From Pontibacter sp. FD36 (GTDB taxonomy: Bacteria > Bacteroidota > Bacteroidia > Cytophagales > Hymenobacteraceae), in assembly GCF_015686655.1 (NCBI RefSeq), contig NZ_JADPMP010000003.1, positions 124,001 to 188,000 on the forward strand: a stretch of DNA of 64,000 bases, in the 5' to 3' direction. Both the position numbers and the translations under genes were made by a program. This document shows positions 27,584 to 36,194 of this stretch, piece after piece; the first letter of the stretch is position 1; the number at the start of each line of letters is the position of its first letter. The notes beneath the pieces were generated by a model. It searched no databases. It was not told the origin of the DNA and worked only from the letters and a program-made list of their open reading frames with translations.

Positions 27584-28915
27584 ATGAAAATTCATAAGAG
27601 ATATATTTCAGCGATCGTAGCATTTATGCTGAGCGTGCCTGCCTTTGCGCAGGTGCCGGTGCCGGCTGCGAAGCAAAGCAAGCCTGTGTTGCTAACAGGC
27701 GCCACCCTGCATGTGGGGAATGGCAAAGTGGTAGAGAATGCCGCCGTTGGTTTTGACAATGGCAAGATCACCTACGCTGGTCCGCTGAGTGGTGCGAACC
27801 GCAACGGGCACGAAGTGATCGACGTGGCCGGACAGCACATTTACCCGGGCCTGATCCAGCCAAACGCACAACTGGGTCTGAACGAAATTGAGAGTGTGCG
27901 AGCTACACTAGACATGCGCGAAGTAGGGCAGTTTAACCCGAACGTACGTGCTGTGGTGGCTTACAATACCGACTCTGATATTGTGCCAACCATTCGTGCC
28001 AATGGCGTTTTGATGACGCAGGTAACACCGGTGGGCGGAACCATTTCCGGCTCGTCTTCGGTGGTGCAACTGGATGCCTGGAACTGGGAAGATGCCATCG
28101 TGAAAGCCGACATAGGTATACACCTGAGCTGGCCAAACATGATCATCAACACAGGGGGCGCCCCGAACCCGCGCATGGCCAACATGGGGCAGCAGCGCGA
28201 AGAAGCCATTGCTGAACTGGGTCAGTTGCTGCGCGACGCCTCGGTATACAAGCAAGCTAAAAACGAGAAAGAGAACCTGAAGCTTACTTCACTGACGGGT
28301 CTGTTCGATGGTTCCAAAAAGCTATACCTACATGCTAACTATGGCAAAGAGATCATCGAAGGCGTGAACTTCGTGAAGCAGCACGGCGTGAAGGACATCG
28401 TGGTAGTAGGTGCCCGTGACGCGGTTGCCGTAGCCGATTTCCTGAAGGCAAACAACATTGCTGTGATCTACTCAGGTGTGCATGCCCTGCCTTCCCGTTC
28501 TGACGAGGATGTGGACATGCCTTACAAGACGCCATACCTATTGCAGCAGGCTGGTATACCTTTCGCGCTGGACTACGACCTAAGCACGCACGGTATCCGC
28601 AACCTGCCTTTCATAGCCGGTACTGCCGTAGCGCACGGTCTGGATAAGGAGCAGGCATTGTCGGCGATCACGCTGAACACCGCTAAGATTTTGGGTGTAG
28701 ACAAAGAGGTTGGTTCCGTAGAGGTTGGCAAAGACGCGACCATCGTGGTTTCAGCCGGTGATATCCTGGATATGCGCACCAACAACGTAACACACGCCTT
28801 CATCCAGGGCCGCAAGATCGACCTGAACGACAAGCAGAAGTACCTGTATGAGAAGTTCAACGGCAAGTACCAGACTGAGCAGCCTGTAACAACAGGTCCA
28901 AAAGCTCAGAAATAA
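27584..28915 (+). CDS. Exported amidohydrolase-fold protein without HxH metal motif
   Basis: This 443-residue protein has a signal peptide ending AFAQVPVP. It matches unit 1 of the upstream protein: HIYPGLIQPNAQLGLNEIES at the place of the first metal motif (no HxH), AGIPFALDYDLSTHG, ALSAITLNTAKILGVDKEVGSVEVGKDATIV. The loss of metal ligands in the same place as in unit 1 suggests a family of non-hydrolytic or differently catalytic partners. The pair probably works together in the periplasm or on the surface; the substrate is unknown. Confidence 0.8.
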   Translation: MKIHKRYISAIVAFMLSVPAFAQVPVPAAKQSKPVLLTGATLHVGNGKVVENAAVGFDNGKITYAGPLSGANRNGHEVIDVAGQHIYPGLIQPNAQLGLNEIESVRATLDMREVGQFNPNVRAVVAYNTDSDIVPTIRANGVLMTQVTPVGGTISGSSSVVQLDAWNWEDAIVKADIGIHLSWPNMIINTGGAPNPRMANMGQQREEAIAELGQLLRDASVYKQAKNEKENLKLTSLTGLFDGSKKLYLHANYGKEIIEGVNFVKQHGVKDIVVVGARDAVAVADFLKANNIAVIYSGVHALPSRSDEDVDMPYKTPYLLQQAGIPFALDYDLSTHGIRNLPFIAGTAVAHGLDKEQALSAITLNTAKILGVDKEVGSVEVGKDATIVVSAGDILDMRTNNVTHAFIQGRKIDLNDKQKYLYEKFNGKYQTEQPVTTGPKAQK

Positions 28916-28942
28916 AGATTTATTTTCTCTCACCTTAAATAG

Positions 28943-28973
28943 AAAAGCGCTGTCCTGCTGGGGCAGCGCTTTT
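28943..28973. terminator. Bidirectional terminator between amidohydrolase and comEC
   Basis: A perfect 10-bp stem (AAAAGCGCTG / CAGCGCTTTT) with an 11-nt loop lies between two convergent genes. It is flanked by A and T runs and so can serve both. Confidence 0.88.
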
Positions 28974-28977
28974 TGTT

Positions 28978-31083
28978 TTACAACTCCACTAACAATGCTC
29001 CCTGCTCCGTCACATCATAAAATGCTATCCCTGCTGCTGCTAATTGTGGCTTCAGGCGCTGCAGGTACCAGGGTGCATTGGAGGCGTCGAGCACGAGTTG
29101 CTTGAAGCGGAAAGGCTGTAGCTCCTCTGGCTTTACACGGACGTTCTGCGTGAGCAGCAGGTAATCTACTTCAAAGTCCGGCAGCGGCTTCACTTTAATG
29201 GGCTTAGATACCACCAGCAGGCGCTTGCCTTGCCATACCAGCAGACTGTTGCTGTCGGGCAGTACTACGTGGCTTATACCTGTCTTTGAAGCATCTGCGA
29301 AGGTACAGGTAGCGGCTTGCGACACACCTTTGTGCCAGAGGTAGGGTTGTATGTTGAAGGTATAATTCTGCGGAGCGAGCGGTTGGCTGCTCACAATAGT
29401 CGCCTGTTGCCCCTGCAGAAAGCTGAAAGCGGTGGCATTGCGCATGTTGTATACCACCAGACTACGCTGGTCGCGCTGAGCCGCCATCTCCATGACCTCC
29501 TGCACCGCCAATACCGCCACAATTACAGTTGCCAGGGTAAAGTAGCGGAGCTGTTTGTAGGCGAAGAACAGGATAAGCAAGAGCAGCAAGGTATAGAGTA
29601 GCCAGGCTTGGGAGACGCTGATGTCGATGCCGTTGATGACAGCCTGTGGCAGCTGGTTAACCCGCAGGTTGAATTCGTTCATGCTCCAGGTGATAGCAAA
29701 GTGTACTTTAAACAGCAGCGAGCTGAGCAGCGGCACCCAGGAAAGGAACAGAGCAGCTACACCAGAATAAAGCACCAGTGTAGCGGCAGGCACCACCAGC
29801 AGGTTGGCCAGCCAGAAATAGACCGGAAACTGGTGAAAGTAGTATAGCCCCAGCGGGAAAGTAGCCAGTTGCGCTGCCAAAGCCGCTGTAAAGAGTGCCC
29901 ATCCCTTATCCAGAATCCTGTTTTCGAACTCCAGCAGCTTGTAAAATCTTGGTTGCAGGTATACGATGCCGAGCAGCGCCAGGAACGAGAGCTGAAAGCC
30001 TACCTCCAACAGGAAATAAGGGTTGTACCACAGCAACGCAAAAGCGGCAATGGCAAGGGTGTTGTAGATGTTGTGCTGCCGCCTGGAGACCATCGCCAGC
30101 GTGATCAGGCTGAACATGAAAGCAGCCCGCAGCACGGAAGGGGAGAGGCCTGTAATGAAAGCGTAAAGCCAGAGCACGCTCAGGATGACAGTGGCATAAA
30201 CTACCCGTTGCTTAGGCGTTCGCTTGAAGCCAGCCAGCAGAAAGGCCAGAATGCCGTAGATCAGCCCGACATGCAGACCCGACACCGCCAGCACGTGCAT
30301 GGTGCCGGTCTGGGCGTAGGCATCGCGGATGGAATTGTCGAGCTCGTCTTTCACACCCAGGATCAGGGCAGAGGAAATGCCATACTCCCGTCGCTCGTCG
30401 ATAGACTCTTTCAGCAAAGCGTCGAGTTGGCGGCGCAGGTAAATACTGAAGTACAGCAGCGGGTTTGATGGGTCGGATTCGACTTTTTGAAACTGGTGTG
30501 CCTGCAGGAATTGACGGTGGTGAATCTGCTTGTTCGCCAGAAAGGCGCGGTAGTCAAACTGGTTCGGATTGGCGGGCGGCGCGACAGGTAGCGGTGTGCC
30601 TTTGATCAAAAGCCGGTCGCCGTAGGCAAGCTCGTACTCCTGCTGTGAATCGTGGGGCACAGAGAGTTGCACCTTGCCTTCGGCGGATTGCCACTGTCCG
30701 TTTACCTGCACCTGCTCTACCTGCAGCACCGTGTTCTGGTAACCAGGTTTTTGCACCACGTAATCATCCACCACACCGACGTAGTAAGCGGGCTGACCAG
30801 GCAAATTGCGCAGGTGCTGCGGGTGATGCGAATCAATGTGCAGGTGCGTGGCCCACATGCCAGCGGCCGCGAAACAGAGGAGCCCGGCTATACCTGCCAG
30901 CGTGTTGGCCTCTACCGTTTTCGCCTTCCGTGCGATCAGGTATAGCGCCAGGTATAAGGCAACAAAAAAGGCAAAGAGCTCCGGGCTATACCTGAACTCT
31001 TTGCCTGTATGCAGGTACACGAGTATACCTGCTATAAAGCTAAAGGTAATGCGAACGAATGGGTAGGGAGCCCACCGTTTCAT
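28978..31083 (-). CDS. comEC: ComEC/Rec2-family DNA uptake channel
   Basis: This 701-residue inner-membrane protein provides the channel for single-stranded DNA in natural transformation. An N-terminal pair of helices is followed by an OB-like periplasmic domain (about 60-180). The competence domain follows with QTGTMHVLAVSGLHVGLIYG and FITGLSPSVLRAAFMFSLITLAM, diagnostic of the family, among about 10 helices. The C-terminal 150 residues are beta-lactamase-like in position but lack a clear HxHxDH, as in other Bacteroidota ComEC proteins of this length. Its ATG overlaps the stop of the GNAT gene (TGATG), showing translational coupling. Confidence 0.9.
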   Translation of the reverse strand: MKRWAPYPFVRITFSFIAGILVYLHTGKEFRYSPELFAFFVALYLALYLIARKAKTVEANTLAGIAGLLCFAAAGMWATHLHIDSHHPQHLRNLPGQPAYYVGVVDDYVVQKPGYQNTVLQVEQVQVNGQWQSAEGKVQLSVPHDSQQEYELAYGDRLLIKGTPLPVAPPANPNQFDYRAFLANKQIHHRQFLQAHQFQKVESDPSNPLLYFSIYLRRQLDALLKESIDERREYGISSALILGVKDELDNSIRDAYAQTGTMHVLAVSGLHVGLIYGILAFLLAGFKRTPKQRVVYATVILSVLWLYAFITGLSPSVLRAAFMFSLITLAMVSRRQHNIYNTLAIAAFALLWYNPYFLLEVGFQLSFLALLGIVYLQPRFYKLLEFENRILDKGWALFTAALAAQLATFPLGLYYFHQFPVYFWLANLLVVPAATLVLYSGVAALFLSWVPLLSSLLFKVHFAITWSMNEFNLRVNQLPQAVINGIDISVSQAWLLYTLLLLLILFFAYKQLRYFTLATVIVAVLAVQEVMEMAAQRDQRSLVVYNMRNATAFSFLQGQQATIVSSQPLAPQNYTFNIQPYLWHKGVSQAATCTFADASKTGISHVVLPDSNSLLVWQGKRLLVVSKPIKVKPLPDFEVDYLLLTQNVRVKPEELQPFRFKQLVLDASNAPWYLQRLKPQLAAAGIAFYDVTEQGALLVEL

Positions 31084-31511
31084 CAGCCCTTATACACCAT
31101 TTTGTAGTGCTGTATGTCGCACTCGGTGAACATATCACCTTCGGCAACAAAGCCGTGGCGCTTGTAGAAATTAACAGCCGGTAACTGCGCATTCAGGTAT
31201 ACCTTGCTGTCCGCATGGTCTGCCTGTACGTCCCGTAGCACGGCCTGCAACAGCGCAGCACCTACCTGTCGGTTGCGGTAGCTGGCCAGCACAGCAAAGC
31301 GCTCCAGCTTTATACCCTGATCAGTCTGTCGCCAGCGGGCAGCCCCACAGGCTATACCTTCGCAGGTGGCCAGGTAGTGACGGGCAGTCGATTCAAACTG
31401 ATCACGCTCCGCCTCACGCGGTACCTGCTGCTCTTCTACAAATACCTGTTCACGTATGTTGAACGCGGCAGACCTATCCTGCTCGCGCTCAGCACGTATT
31501 ACCTCAATCAT
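31083..31511 (-). CDS. GNAT-family N-acetyltransferase
   Basis: This 142-residue cytoplasmic enzyme has the acetyl-CoA-binding GNAT pattern: strand beta-4 IKLERFAVLASYRNRQVGAALLQAV (motif A, Q/RxxGxG/A-like) and LNAQLPAVNFYKRHGFVAEGD (motif B). It is of the ElaA/YjcF-like type, which acetylates small amines; the true substrate is unknown. The gene is 21 nt downstream of phoH and overlaps comEC by one base, so phoH-GNAT-comEC is probably one operon. Confidence 0.88.
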   Translation of the reverse strand: MIEVIRAEREQDRSAAFNIREQVFVEEQQVPREAERDQFESTARHYLATCEGIACGAARWRQTDQGIKLERFAVLASYRNRQVGAALLQAVLRDVQADHADSKVYLNAQLPAVNFYKRHGFVAEGDMFTECDIQHYKMVYKG

Positions 31512-31532
31512 CTTGTGTTATCAGATCAGCAG

Positions 31533-32561
31533 CTATACCTTCTTTTTGCGGCCATTCACTGAAACAGGCTTGCCTTCTTCGGCGGCTTCAGCTTCCAGCT
31601 TGGCAGACAGACGTGCCTCGTCAGCCTGTGTATAGGCGTCCACGATGTCACGCACCAGGCGGTGACGCATCACGTCCTCCGGCTGCATCTCGATAAAACC
31701 GATACCTTTCACATTGCGCAAGGTATGCAGGGCATCGATCAGGCCAGACTTTTGTCTGTGCGGCAAGTCAATCTGCGAGCGGTCACCGTTGATCATCACC
31801 TTCGAAGTCGGGCCCATACGGGTCAGGAACATCTTGATCTGGGCCGGCGTCGTGTTCTGTGCCTCGTCCAGCAACACAAAGGCATTGCTCAGGGTACGTC
31901 CACGCATGTAAGCCAGCGGTGCGATCTCAATGATCTTGCTTTCCTGGTAGTATTTCAACTTTTCCATCGGGATCATGTCCTCAAGGGCGTCATAGATCGG
32001 GCGCAGATACGGGTCCACCTTCTCCTTCATGTCACCTGGCAGGAAGCCCAGGTTTTCGCCGGCTTCCACCACAGGGCGGGAGATGATGATCTTCTTTACC
32101 TCTTTGTTTTTGAGCGCGCGCACGGCCATAGCCACCGAGATGTAGGTCTTACCGGTACCCGCAGGCCCCAGCGCAAACACCAGGTCATTGTTTTCCACCA
32201 GGTCTACCAGCTTTTTCTGGTTTGGTGTTTTGGCCTTGATGATGCCTCCTTTGCTACCGTACACGATCACATCCGGCGAAGTCACGATTACCTCCTCATC
32301 CGTAAAAGGATCAGAAGAAAGGTATCTATTTACGCTGTTATGCGTAATCTTCCCGAACTTGTGATAATGATCGATCAGTGAAGAAAGAATCTCGTGTATC
32401 TTGGTTATCTCAGGCGTCTGGCCCTGAATTTTAATTTCGTTACCTCTGGATATGATCTTGCTGCTCGGAAAAGCGGCTGCAAGCTGCTTGATATTCTGAT
32501 TCTCTGTCCCCAGAAAATCGATAAGAGAGATATTCTCTAATGTTATTACTTTCTCTACCAA
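31533..32561 (-). CDS. PhoH-family P-loop ATPase
   Basis: This 342-residue protein starts with a KH-like RNA-binding domain (about 30-80). The PhoH ATPase domain has Walker A GPAGTGKT at 132-139, the Walker B-like segment AFVLLDEAQN with TTPAQIKMFLTRMG, and VMINGDRSQIDLPH. The C-terminus is basic (NGRKKKV). PhoH-like proteins are linked to RNA handling and stress. It heads the phoH-GNAT-comEC set and is divergent from the SAM hydrolase gene across a 98-bp AT-rich promoter region. Confidence 0.93.
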   Translation of the reverse strand: MVEKVITLENISLIDFLGTENQNIKQLAAAFPSSKIISRGNEIKIQGQTPEITKIHEILSSLIDHYHKFGKITHNSVNRYLSSDPFTDEEVIVTSPDVIVYGSKGGIIKAKTPNQKKLVDLVENNDLVFALGPAGTGKTYISVAMAVRALKNKEVKKIIISRPVVEAGENLGFLPGDMKEKVDPYLRPIYDALEDMIPMEKLKYYQESKIIEIAPLAYMRGRTLSNAFVLLDEAQNTTPAQIKMFLTRMGPTSKVMINGDRSQIDLPHRQKSGLIDALHTLRNVKGIGFIEMQPEDVMRHRLVRDIVDAYTQADEARLSAKLEAEAAEEGKPVSVNGRKKKV

Positions 32562-32659
32562 ATGTTTATGTTATATATAGTACGTTGGTAATATATTCTG
32601 TAAATTAGCTAAAATTGTTACATATAGATTACAAATCTACTCAAATTATAGTTCGCTCT

Positions 32660-33436
32660 ATGGCTGTAATTACGTTTACCTCAGACTTTGGCTACACCGA
32701 TCATTACGTGGCTGCTGTAAAGGCCGCCATGCTGTCCCTGCAGCCTCAGGCCCATATCGTGGATATTTCCCATGGGATCGAACCATTTAACATCCCGCAG
32801 GCCGAGTACATCATCGGTTCGGTGTTCGGGGAGTTCCCGGAAGGCACGGTGCACCTGGTGGCTGTAGACACGCACGGTTGTAAACAGGGCAAATACCATG
32901 CTGCAAAGTACAAGGGCCACTACTTTCTACTCGCTGACAACGGGCTGCTTTCGTTGCTGACAGACGGGGAGCCGGAAGTGGTGGTGGAGTTGCAGACGGA
33001 CGAGGAACTGCTTCCTTTCCCAGCCAAGAATCTGCTGGCTCCTGCTGCGCTATACCTGGCCAAAGGCGGCGACATCGACGTGCTGGGCGAGCGAACCACC
33101 TCATATAAGCAGCTGCTTAACCGCCAGTTGCGACTCAACGATCACTCCATAACAGGGCACGTCATTCATGTGGACCGCTATGGCAACCTGATCACTAACA
33201 TTACCAAAGACAGTGTCGAGACCATTGCCCATGGCCGCACCTACACCGTGCATTTCGGCCGCGAAACGGTAGGCCGCATCCACCAGAACTATACCCAGGT
33301 AGAAGACGGCGACTGCTGCTGCCTCTACAACCACCTCGGCCAGCTCTGCATCGGCATCAACAAAGGCAACGCCGCCGAGCTGCTCGGCCTTGACTTCGAC
33401 TCGCAGGTAGATGTGCGCTTTTATCCGGGAGCTTAG
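32660..33436 (+). CDS. SAM hydrolase / hydroxide adenosyltransferase family (DUF62)
   Basis: The family cleaves S-adenosylmethionine to adenosine and methionine. The start at 32660 (MAVITFTSDFGYTDHYVAAV) is favoured over an in-frame ATG 45 nt upstream, because the SDFG motif (residues 8-11) normally starts within ten residues; this gives 258 residues. Other marks are HIVDISHGIEPFNIPQAEYI, LLADNGLLSLL and GHVIHVDRYGNLITNI. The usual VDPGVGxxRR block is VDTHGCKQGK here, so the conserved Arg is missing. This may be a lineage-specific variant or altered chemistry. Confidence 0.85.
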   Translation: MAVITFTSDFGYTDHYVAAVKAAMLSLQPQAHIVDISHGIEPFNIPQAEYIIGSVFGEFPEGTVHLVAVDTHGCKQGKYHAAKYKGHYFLLADNGLLSLLTDGEPEVVVELQTDEELLPFPAKNLLAPAALYLAKGGDIDVLGERTTSYKQLLNRQLRLNDHSITGHVIHVDRYGNLITNITKDSVETIAHGRTYTVHFGRETVGRIHQNYTQVEDGDCCCLYNHLGQLCIGINKGNAAELLGLDFDSQVDVRFYPGA

Positions 33437-33441
33437 TTTTG

Positions 33442-33579
33442 GGTTGAGTGAATGAGTGATTAATTAATTTATTTTTGATGGAGAGGATAGGTGACTAATT
33501 TTGATTAAAAATTTGGTCAGTTATGAACAATCTAAAATACGCTTGCTCGGAACTCACTAAATCACTCATTCACTCAACC
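33442..33579. repeat. 20-bp perfect inverted repeat bounding an AT-rich intergenic segment
   Basis: GGTTGAGTGAATGAGTGATT at 33442-33461 has its exact reverse complement at 33560-33579. About 98 nt of AT-rich DNA lies between, and a partial further copy (ACTCATTCACTAACTCACC) follows up to the ABM gene. This looks like a miniature element with terminal inverted repeats, or a large intergenic hairpin. Confidence 0.7.
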
Positions 33580-33600
33580 ACTCATTCACTAACTCACCCC

Positions 33601-33891
33601 ATGTTAATCCGCATTGTACGCATGACCTTTCAGCCAGAGAAGACAGCCGATTTTCTGGAAATTTTCCGCAACTCAAAAGATAAGATCAGGGCTTTTGACG
33701 GCTGCAACCATGTAGAACTGCTGCAGGACCTGAACCACCCCAATATTTACAGCACCTACAGCCTATGGGACTCCGAGGAGCACCTCAACAACTACCGCGA
33801 CTCCGAGCTCTTTGGGCAGGTATGGAAAGCCACCAAGGCGCTGTTTGCTGATAAGCCGCAGGCTTGGTCGCATGTGTCCGTAAACATTTAG
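33601..33891 (+). CDS. Antibiotic biosynthesis monooxygenase (ABM)-domain protein
   Basis: This 96-residue single-domain protein has the ferredoxin-like dimeric alpha-beta barrel fold: MLIRIVRMTFQPEKTADFLEIF, then FDGCNHVELLQDLNHPNIYSTYSLWDSEEHLNNYRDSELF. The start at 33601 is chosen because the open frame upstream encodes the inverted-repeat DNA (SLIHSTTHSLTH) rather than a domain. ABM proteins include cofactor-free monooxygenases and heme-degrading IsdG-like enzymes, as well as many of unknown role. It sits between the SAM hydrolase and hscB genes. Confidence 0.82.
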   Translation: MLIRIVRMTFQPEKTADFLEIFRNSKDKIRAFDGCNHVELLQDLNHPNIYSTYSLWDSEEHLNNYRDSELFGQVWKATKALFADKPQAWSHVSVNI

Positions 33892-34039
33892 CGGTATCTA
33901 ACCAATAGGTATAGCCGTGTTGTGTAGGATAGTTTAAACAATCCAATTGCTTTTCCTGTACCTTTGCCAGATATACCTGCCACTGATAACCGTTCAGCGT
34001 ATACCTGATGGATTTAACTTCTAAAGATTTCTACTAACT

Positions 34040-34570
34040 ATGAATTACTTCGAGTTTTACCATATACCTGAGAGTTTCCTGCCCGACGAGAAAGCGATCA
34101 AGCGACGCTACTACGAGCTGAGCCGCGAGTACCACCCAGACTTTTACGCGAACGAGGACCTGGGCACGCAGCAAAAGATCCTGGAGCTCTCCACGCTCAA
34201 TACCAATGCCTACAGTACCCTCAGCGATGCCGACCTGCGCATGCAGTACATCCTCAAAGAGCACGGTCTGCTGGAGGAAGGTAAGAACGAGCTGCCGGGC
34301 GATTTCCTGATGGAGATGATGGAGATCAACGAGGAGCTGATGGAGCTTGAGTTCGACTTCGACGCCGCTAAGCTGCATGAAATAGGGGAGAAGAGCTCGG
34401 GTACGATGGCTGCTTTAGAAAATGATATCCTGCCGGTATTGCAGCGATACCCTGACCTTCATGGAGTTACCAAAGAAGAGGCCCTGGAGGAGGTAAAAAC
34501 CTACTATTTGAAGAAAAAATATTTGTTGCGTATTCAGGAAACTTTATCTAAGTTTGCAACCCGTTCCTGA
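34040..34570 (+). CDS. hscB: Fe-S cluster assembly co-chaperone HscB
   Basis: This 176-residue J-protein stimulates the HscA Hsp70 in transfer of Fe-S clusters from the IscU scaffold. The N-terminal J-domain carries H32-P33-D34 (REYHPDFYAN). The C-terminal three-helix domain contains LNTNAYSTLSDADLRMQYIL and a long acidic helix (FLMEMMEINEELMELEFDFD), as in HscB. The start codon is close to the first conserved YFEFYHIPESF. The hscA and isc genes are not in the window. The tRNA-Leu gene begins 22 nt after its stop. Confidence 0.9.
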   Translation: MNYFEFYHIPESFLPDEKAIKRRYYELSREYHPDFYANEDLGTQQKILELSTLNTNAYSTLSDADLRMQYILKEHGLLEEGKNELPGDFLMEMMEINEELMELEFDFDAAKLHEIGEKSSGTMAALENDILPVLQRYPDLHGVTKEEALEEVKTYYLKKKYLLRIQETLSKFATRS

Positions 34571-34592
34571 TAGTCGATCAGGTAGGATTAAT

Positions 34593-34676
34593 GCCTTGGT
34601 GGCGGAATTGGTAGACGCGTTGGTCTCAAACACCAATGAGGTTACACTCGTGCCGGTTCGACTCCGGCCCAAGGTA
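34593..34676 (+). tRNA. tRNA-Leu (anticodon CAA)
   Basis: The acceptor arm GCCTTGG pairs with CCAAGGT (G1:U72 wobble). The D-arm is GGCGGAATTGGTAGACGC, the anticodon arm TTGGT-CTCAAAC-ACCAA gives anticodon CAA, and a class II variable arm follows. The T-arm is GCCGG-TTCGACTC-CCGGC. The discriminator is A and CCA is not encoded. It reads UUG. Confidence 0.95.
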
Positions 34677-34680
34677 CAAG

Positions 34681-34714
34681 AGCCCTGCAGATGTGAGTCT
34701 GCAGGGCTTTTTTG
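34681..34714 (+). terminator. Terminator after tRNA-Leu
   Basis: An 11-bp perfect stem (AGCCCTGCAGA / TCTGCAGGGCT), 6-nt loop and T-rich tail begin 4 nt after the tRNA. Confidence 0.9.
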
Positions 34715-34787
34715 TTTTTCGGGGATGGTGTAGGGGACGGAATATTTTATTTTCCTATTTGATATTCCGTATCATTTTTAGCTCTTT

Positions 34788-36194
34788 TTATAGCTGAATG
34801 TTAGTAGTTAGATCTATCTTATTCATGAAATGCCCCATATCTAGATGACTGACATTTCTTGTTCTTTCAAACCTTTCAAAAGATTCTAAGAATTCACCGT
34901 CTTTTTCAGGATTTATAGTTGACTTTAAAAGTAATTTCTTTTCTGAACTATCATTCTTGTATATACGGCTTGTATCATACGAACTATAAAGATGATTATT
35001 GTAATAAAGTACTAGTTGTGCTTCAATCCACATTAAAGACCTTTCTCGCTCTCCTGTTATGTTCTTCTTTACAATTCCTTTAAAATGTTCTTGTAATTCC
35101 TCTAAGCTTAGCGATTTACTTTTTATTTGATTGTACAGCTTTTCATTTGTCAACTTTATGTAGGTCAGAAGTAAAAATACAATAGGTATTACATACTCAA
35201 GGGTTTTGAAACTTCTTAAAGCAAGCCGTGCATGGGCGAATATTTTTTCTTGTTGCCTTAAAGAAATTGCTGTGCCATCAAATAATATTTCTGATACTTG
35301 CAGGAATTCATTCTTATCGGAACCAAGTTCTCTATTGTTCTTTCTATGGTCTGATGCAAAAAAACTATCAAATTCAAAGTATTCGTATAGATACTTATAA
35401 TATATGCCTTTTTCGGGTTCTGGAATTGAATACTCTATGTCAATGAATCTCCTTAAATAATCATCAGTATCAATATACTCGCTTCCATAGACTCCACGTA
35501 TGGCATTTCCTAACTGTGTTTTATCGATTGACAGTACAAACACAATATTAGAAACTGAAAAGAAGTGCTTGATTTGTTCAAGAATCGAGACAGCATAATT
35601 GGGGCGGCAACGGTCCAACTCATCTACGAAGAATATGAGCGGTTTACCTTTATTAGTTTTATGGATAAATTCTGATAGGCTATGGCGAAATTCTTTTACA
35701 CTATCTTTTTTATTCACATAGTCTTTAACTTCATTTTCGAAGATATCGGTTATACTTTCAGAGACTCCTACGACTGCCTCATTTAAAAGCTTTATGTTGA
35801 TATATCTATCGGCAACTGCTGCAACTATAAGCGGGACAATGTTTTTGGATAAAGGTGCAGCATTTTTTAATACTTTTTTAAAATGGTCTTTAGCTGTTTC
35901 CTTTGTTATCGCCTTCAATTCCCCCATAAGAGCAATTAGAGGATTGTCCTCAAAGTCATTCTCCCAAGCGTTAAAATAGATTGTTTGTAATGATTGGTTT
36001 TTTAAATCTTGCTCCCACATTTTAATAAATGTAGTTTTCCCTGTCCCCCATTTATTATTGATGGCTAAAACAAAACCTTTAGGGTGGCTTTCTATTATAC
36101 TATTTAACACATTAGCATATTTAGCTCGACCAAGTTTACAGTTTTCAAATGGGTTTTCTGGATTAACAATTAGCTCATTATGCTTAAGGGACAT
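34788..36194 (-). CDS. KAP-family P-loop NTPase (possible defence protein) on an AT-rich island
   Basis: This 468-residue protein of the KAP NTPase family starts NPFENCKLGRAKYANVLNSI. Walker A is at 46-56 (NNKWGTGKTTF), a YFNAWEND motif follows, and Walker B with sensor is at 187-196 (IFFVDELDRC). A hydrophobic stretch lies between Walker A and B (about 116-128) and another near 335-350 (VIPIVFLLLTYI), in line with the membrane association usual in the family. KAP NTPases occur sporadically and are often plasmid-borne or in defence loci. The gene is markedly AT-rich compared with its neighbours, lacks any AGGTATA word, and lies next to a tRNA. No partner gene is recognised. The NTPase call is firm; the anti-phage role is inference. 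Confidence 0.85.
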   Translation of the reverse strand: MSLKHNELIVNPENPFENCKLGRAKYANVLNSIIESHPKGFVLAINNKWGTGKTTFIKMWEQDLKNQSLQTIYFNAWENDFEDNPLIALMGELKAITKETAKDHFKKVLKNAAPLSKNIVPLIVAAVADRYINIKLLNEAVVGVSESITDIFENEVKDYVNKKDSVKEFRHSLSEFIHKTNKGKPLIFFVDELDRCRPNYAVSILEQIKHFFSVSNIVFVLSIDKTQLGNAIRGVYGSEYIDTDDYLRRFIDIEYSIPEPEKGIYYKYLYEYFEFDSFFASDHRKNNRELGSDKNEFLQVSEILFDGTAISLRQQEKIFAHARLALRSFKTLEYVIPIVFLLLTYIKLTNEKLYNQIKSKSLSLEELQEHFKGIVKKNITGERERSLMWIEAQLVLYYNNHLYSSYDTSRIYKNDSSEKKLLLKSTINPEKDGEFLESFERFERTRNVSHLDMGHFMNKIDLTTNIQL

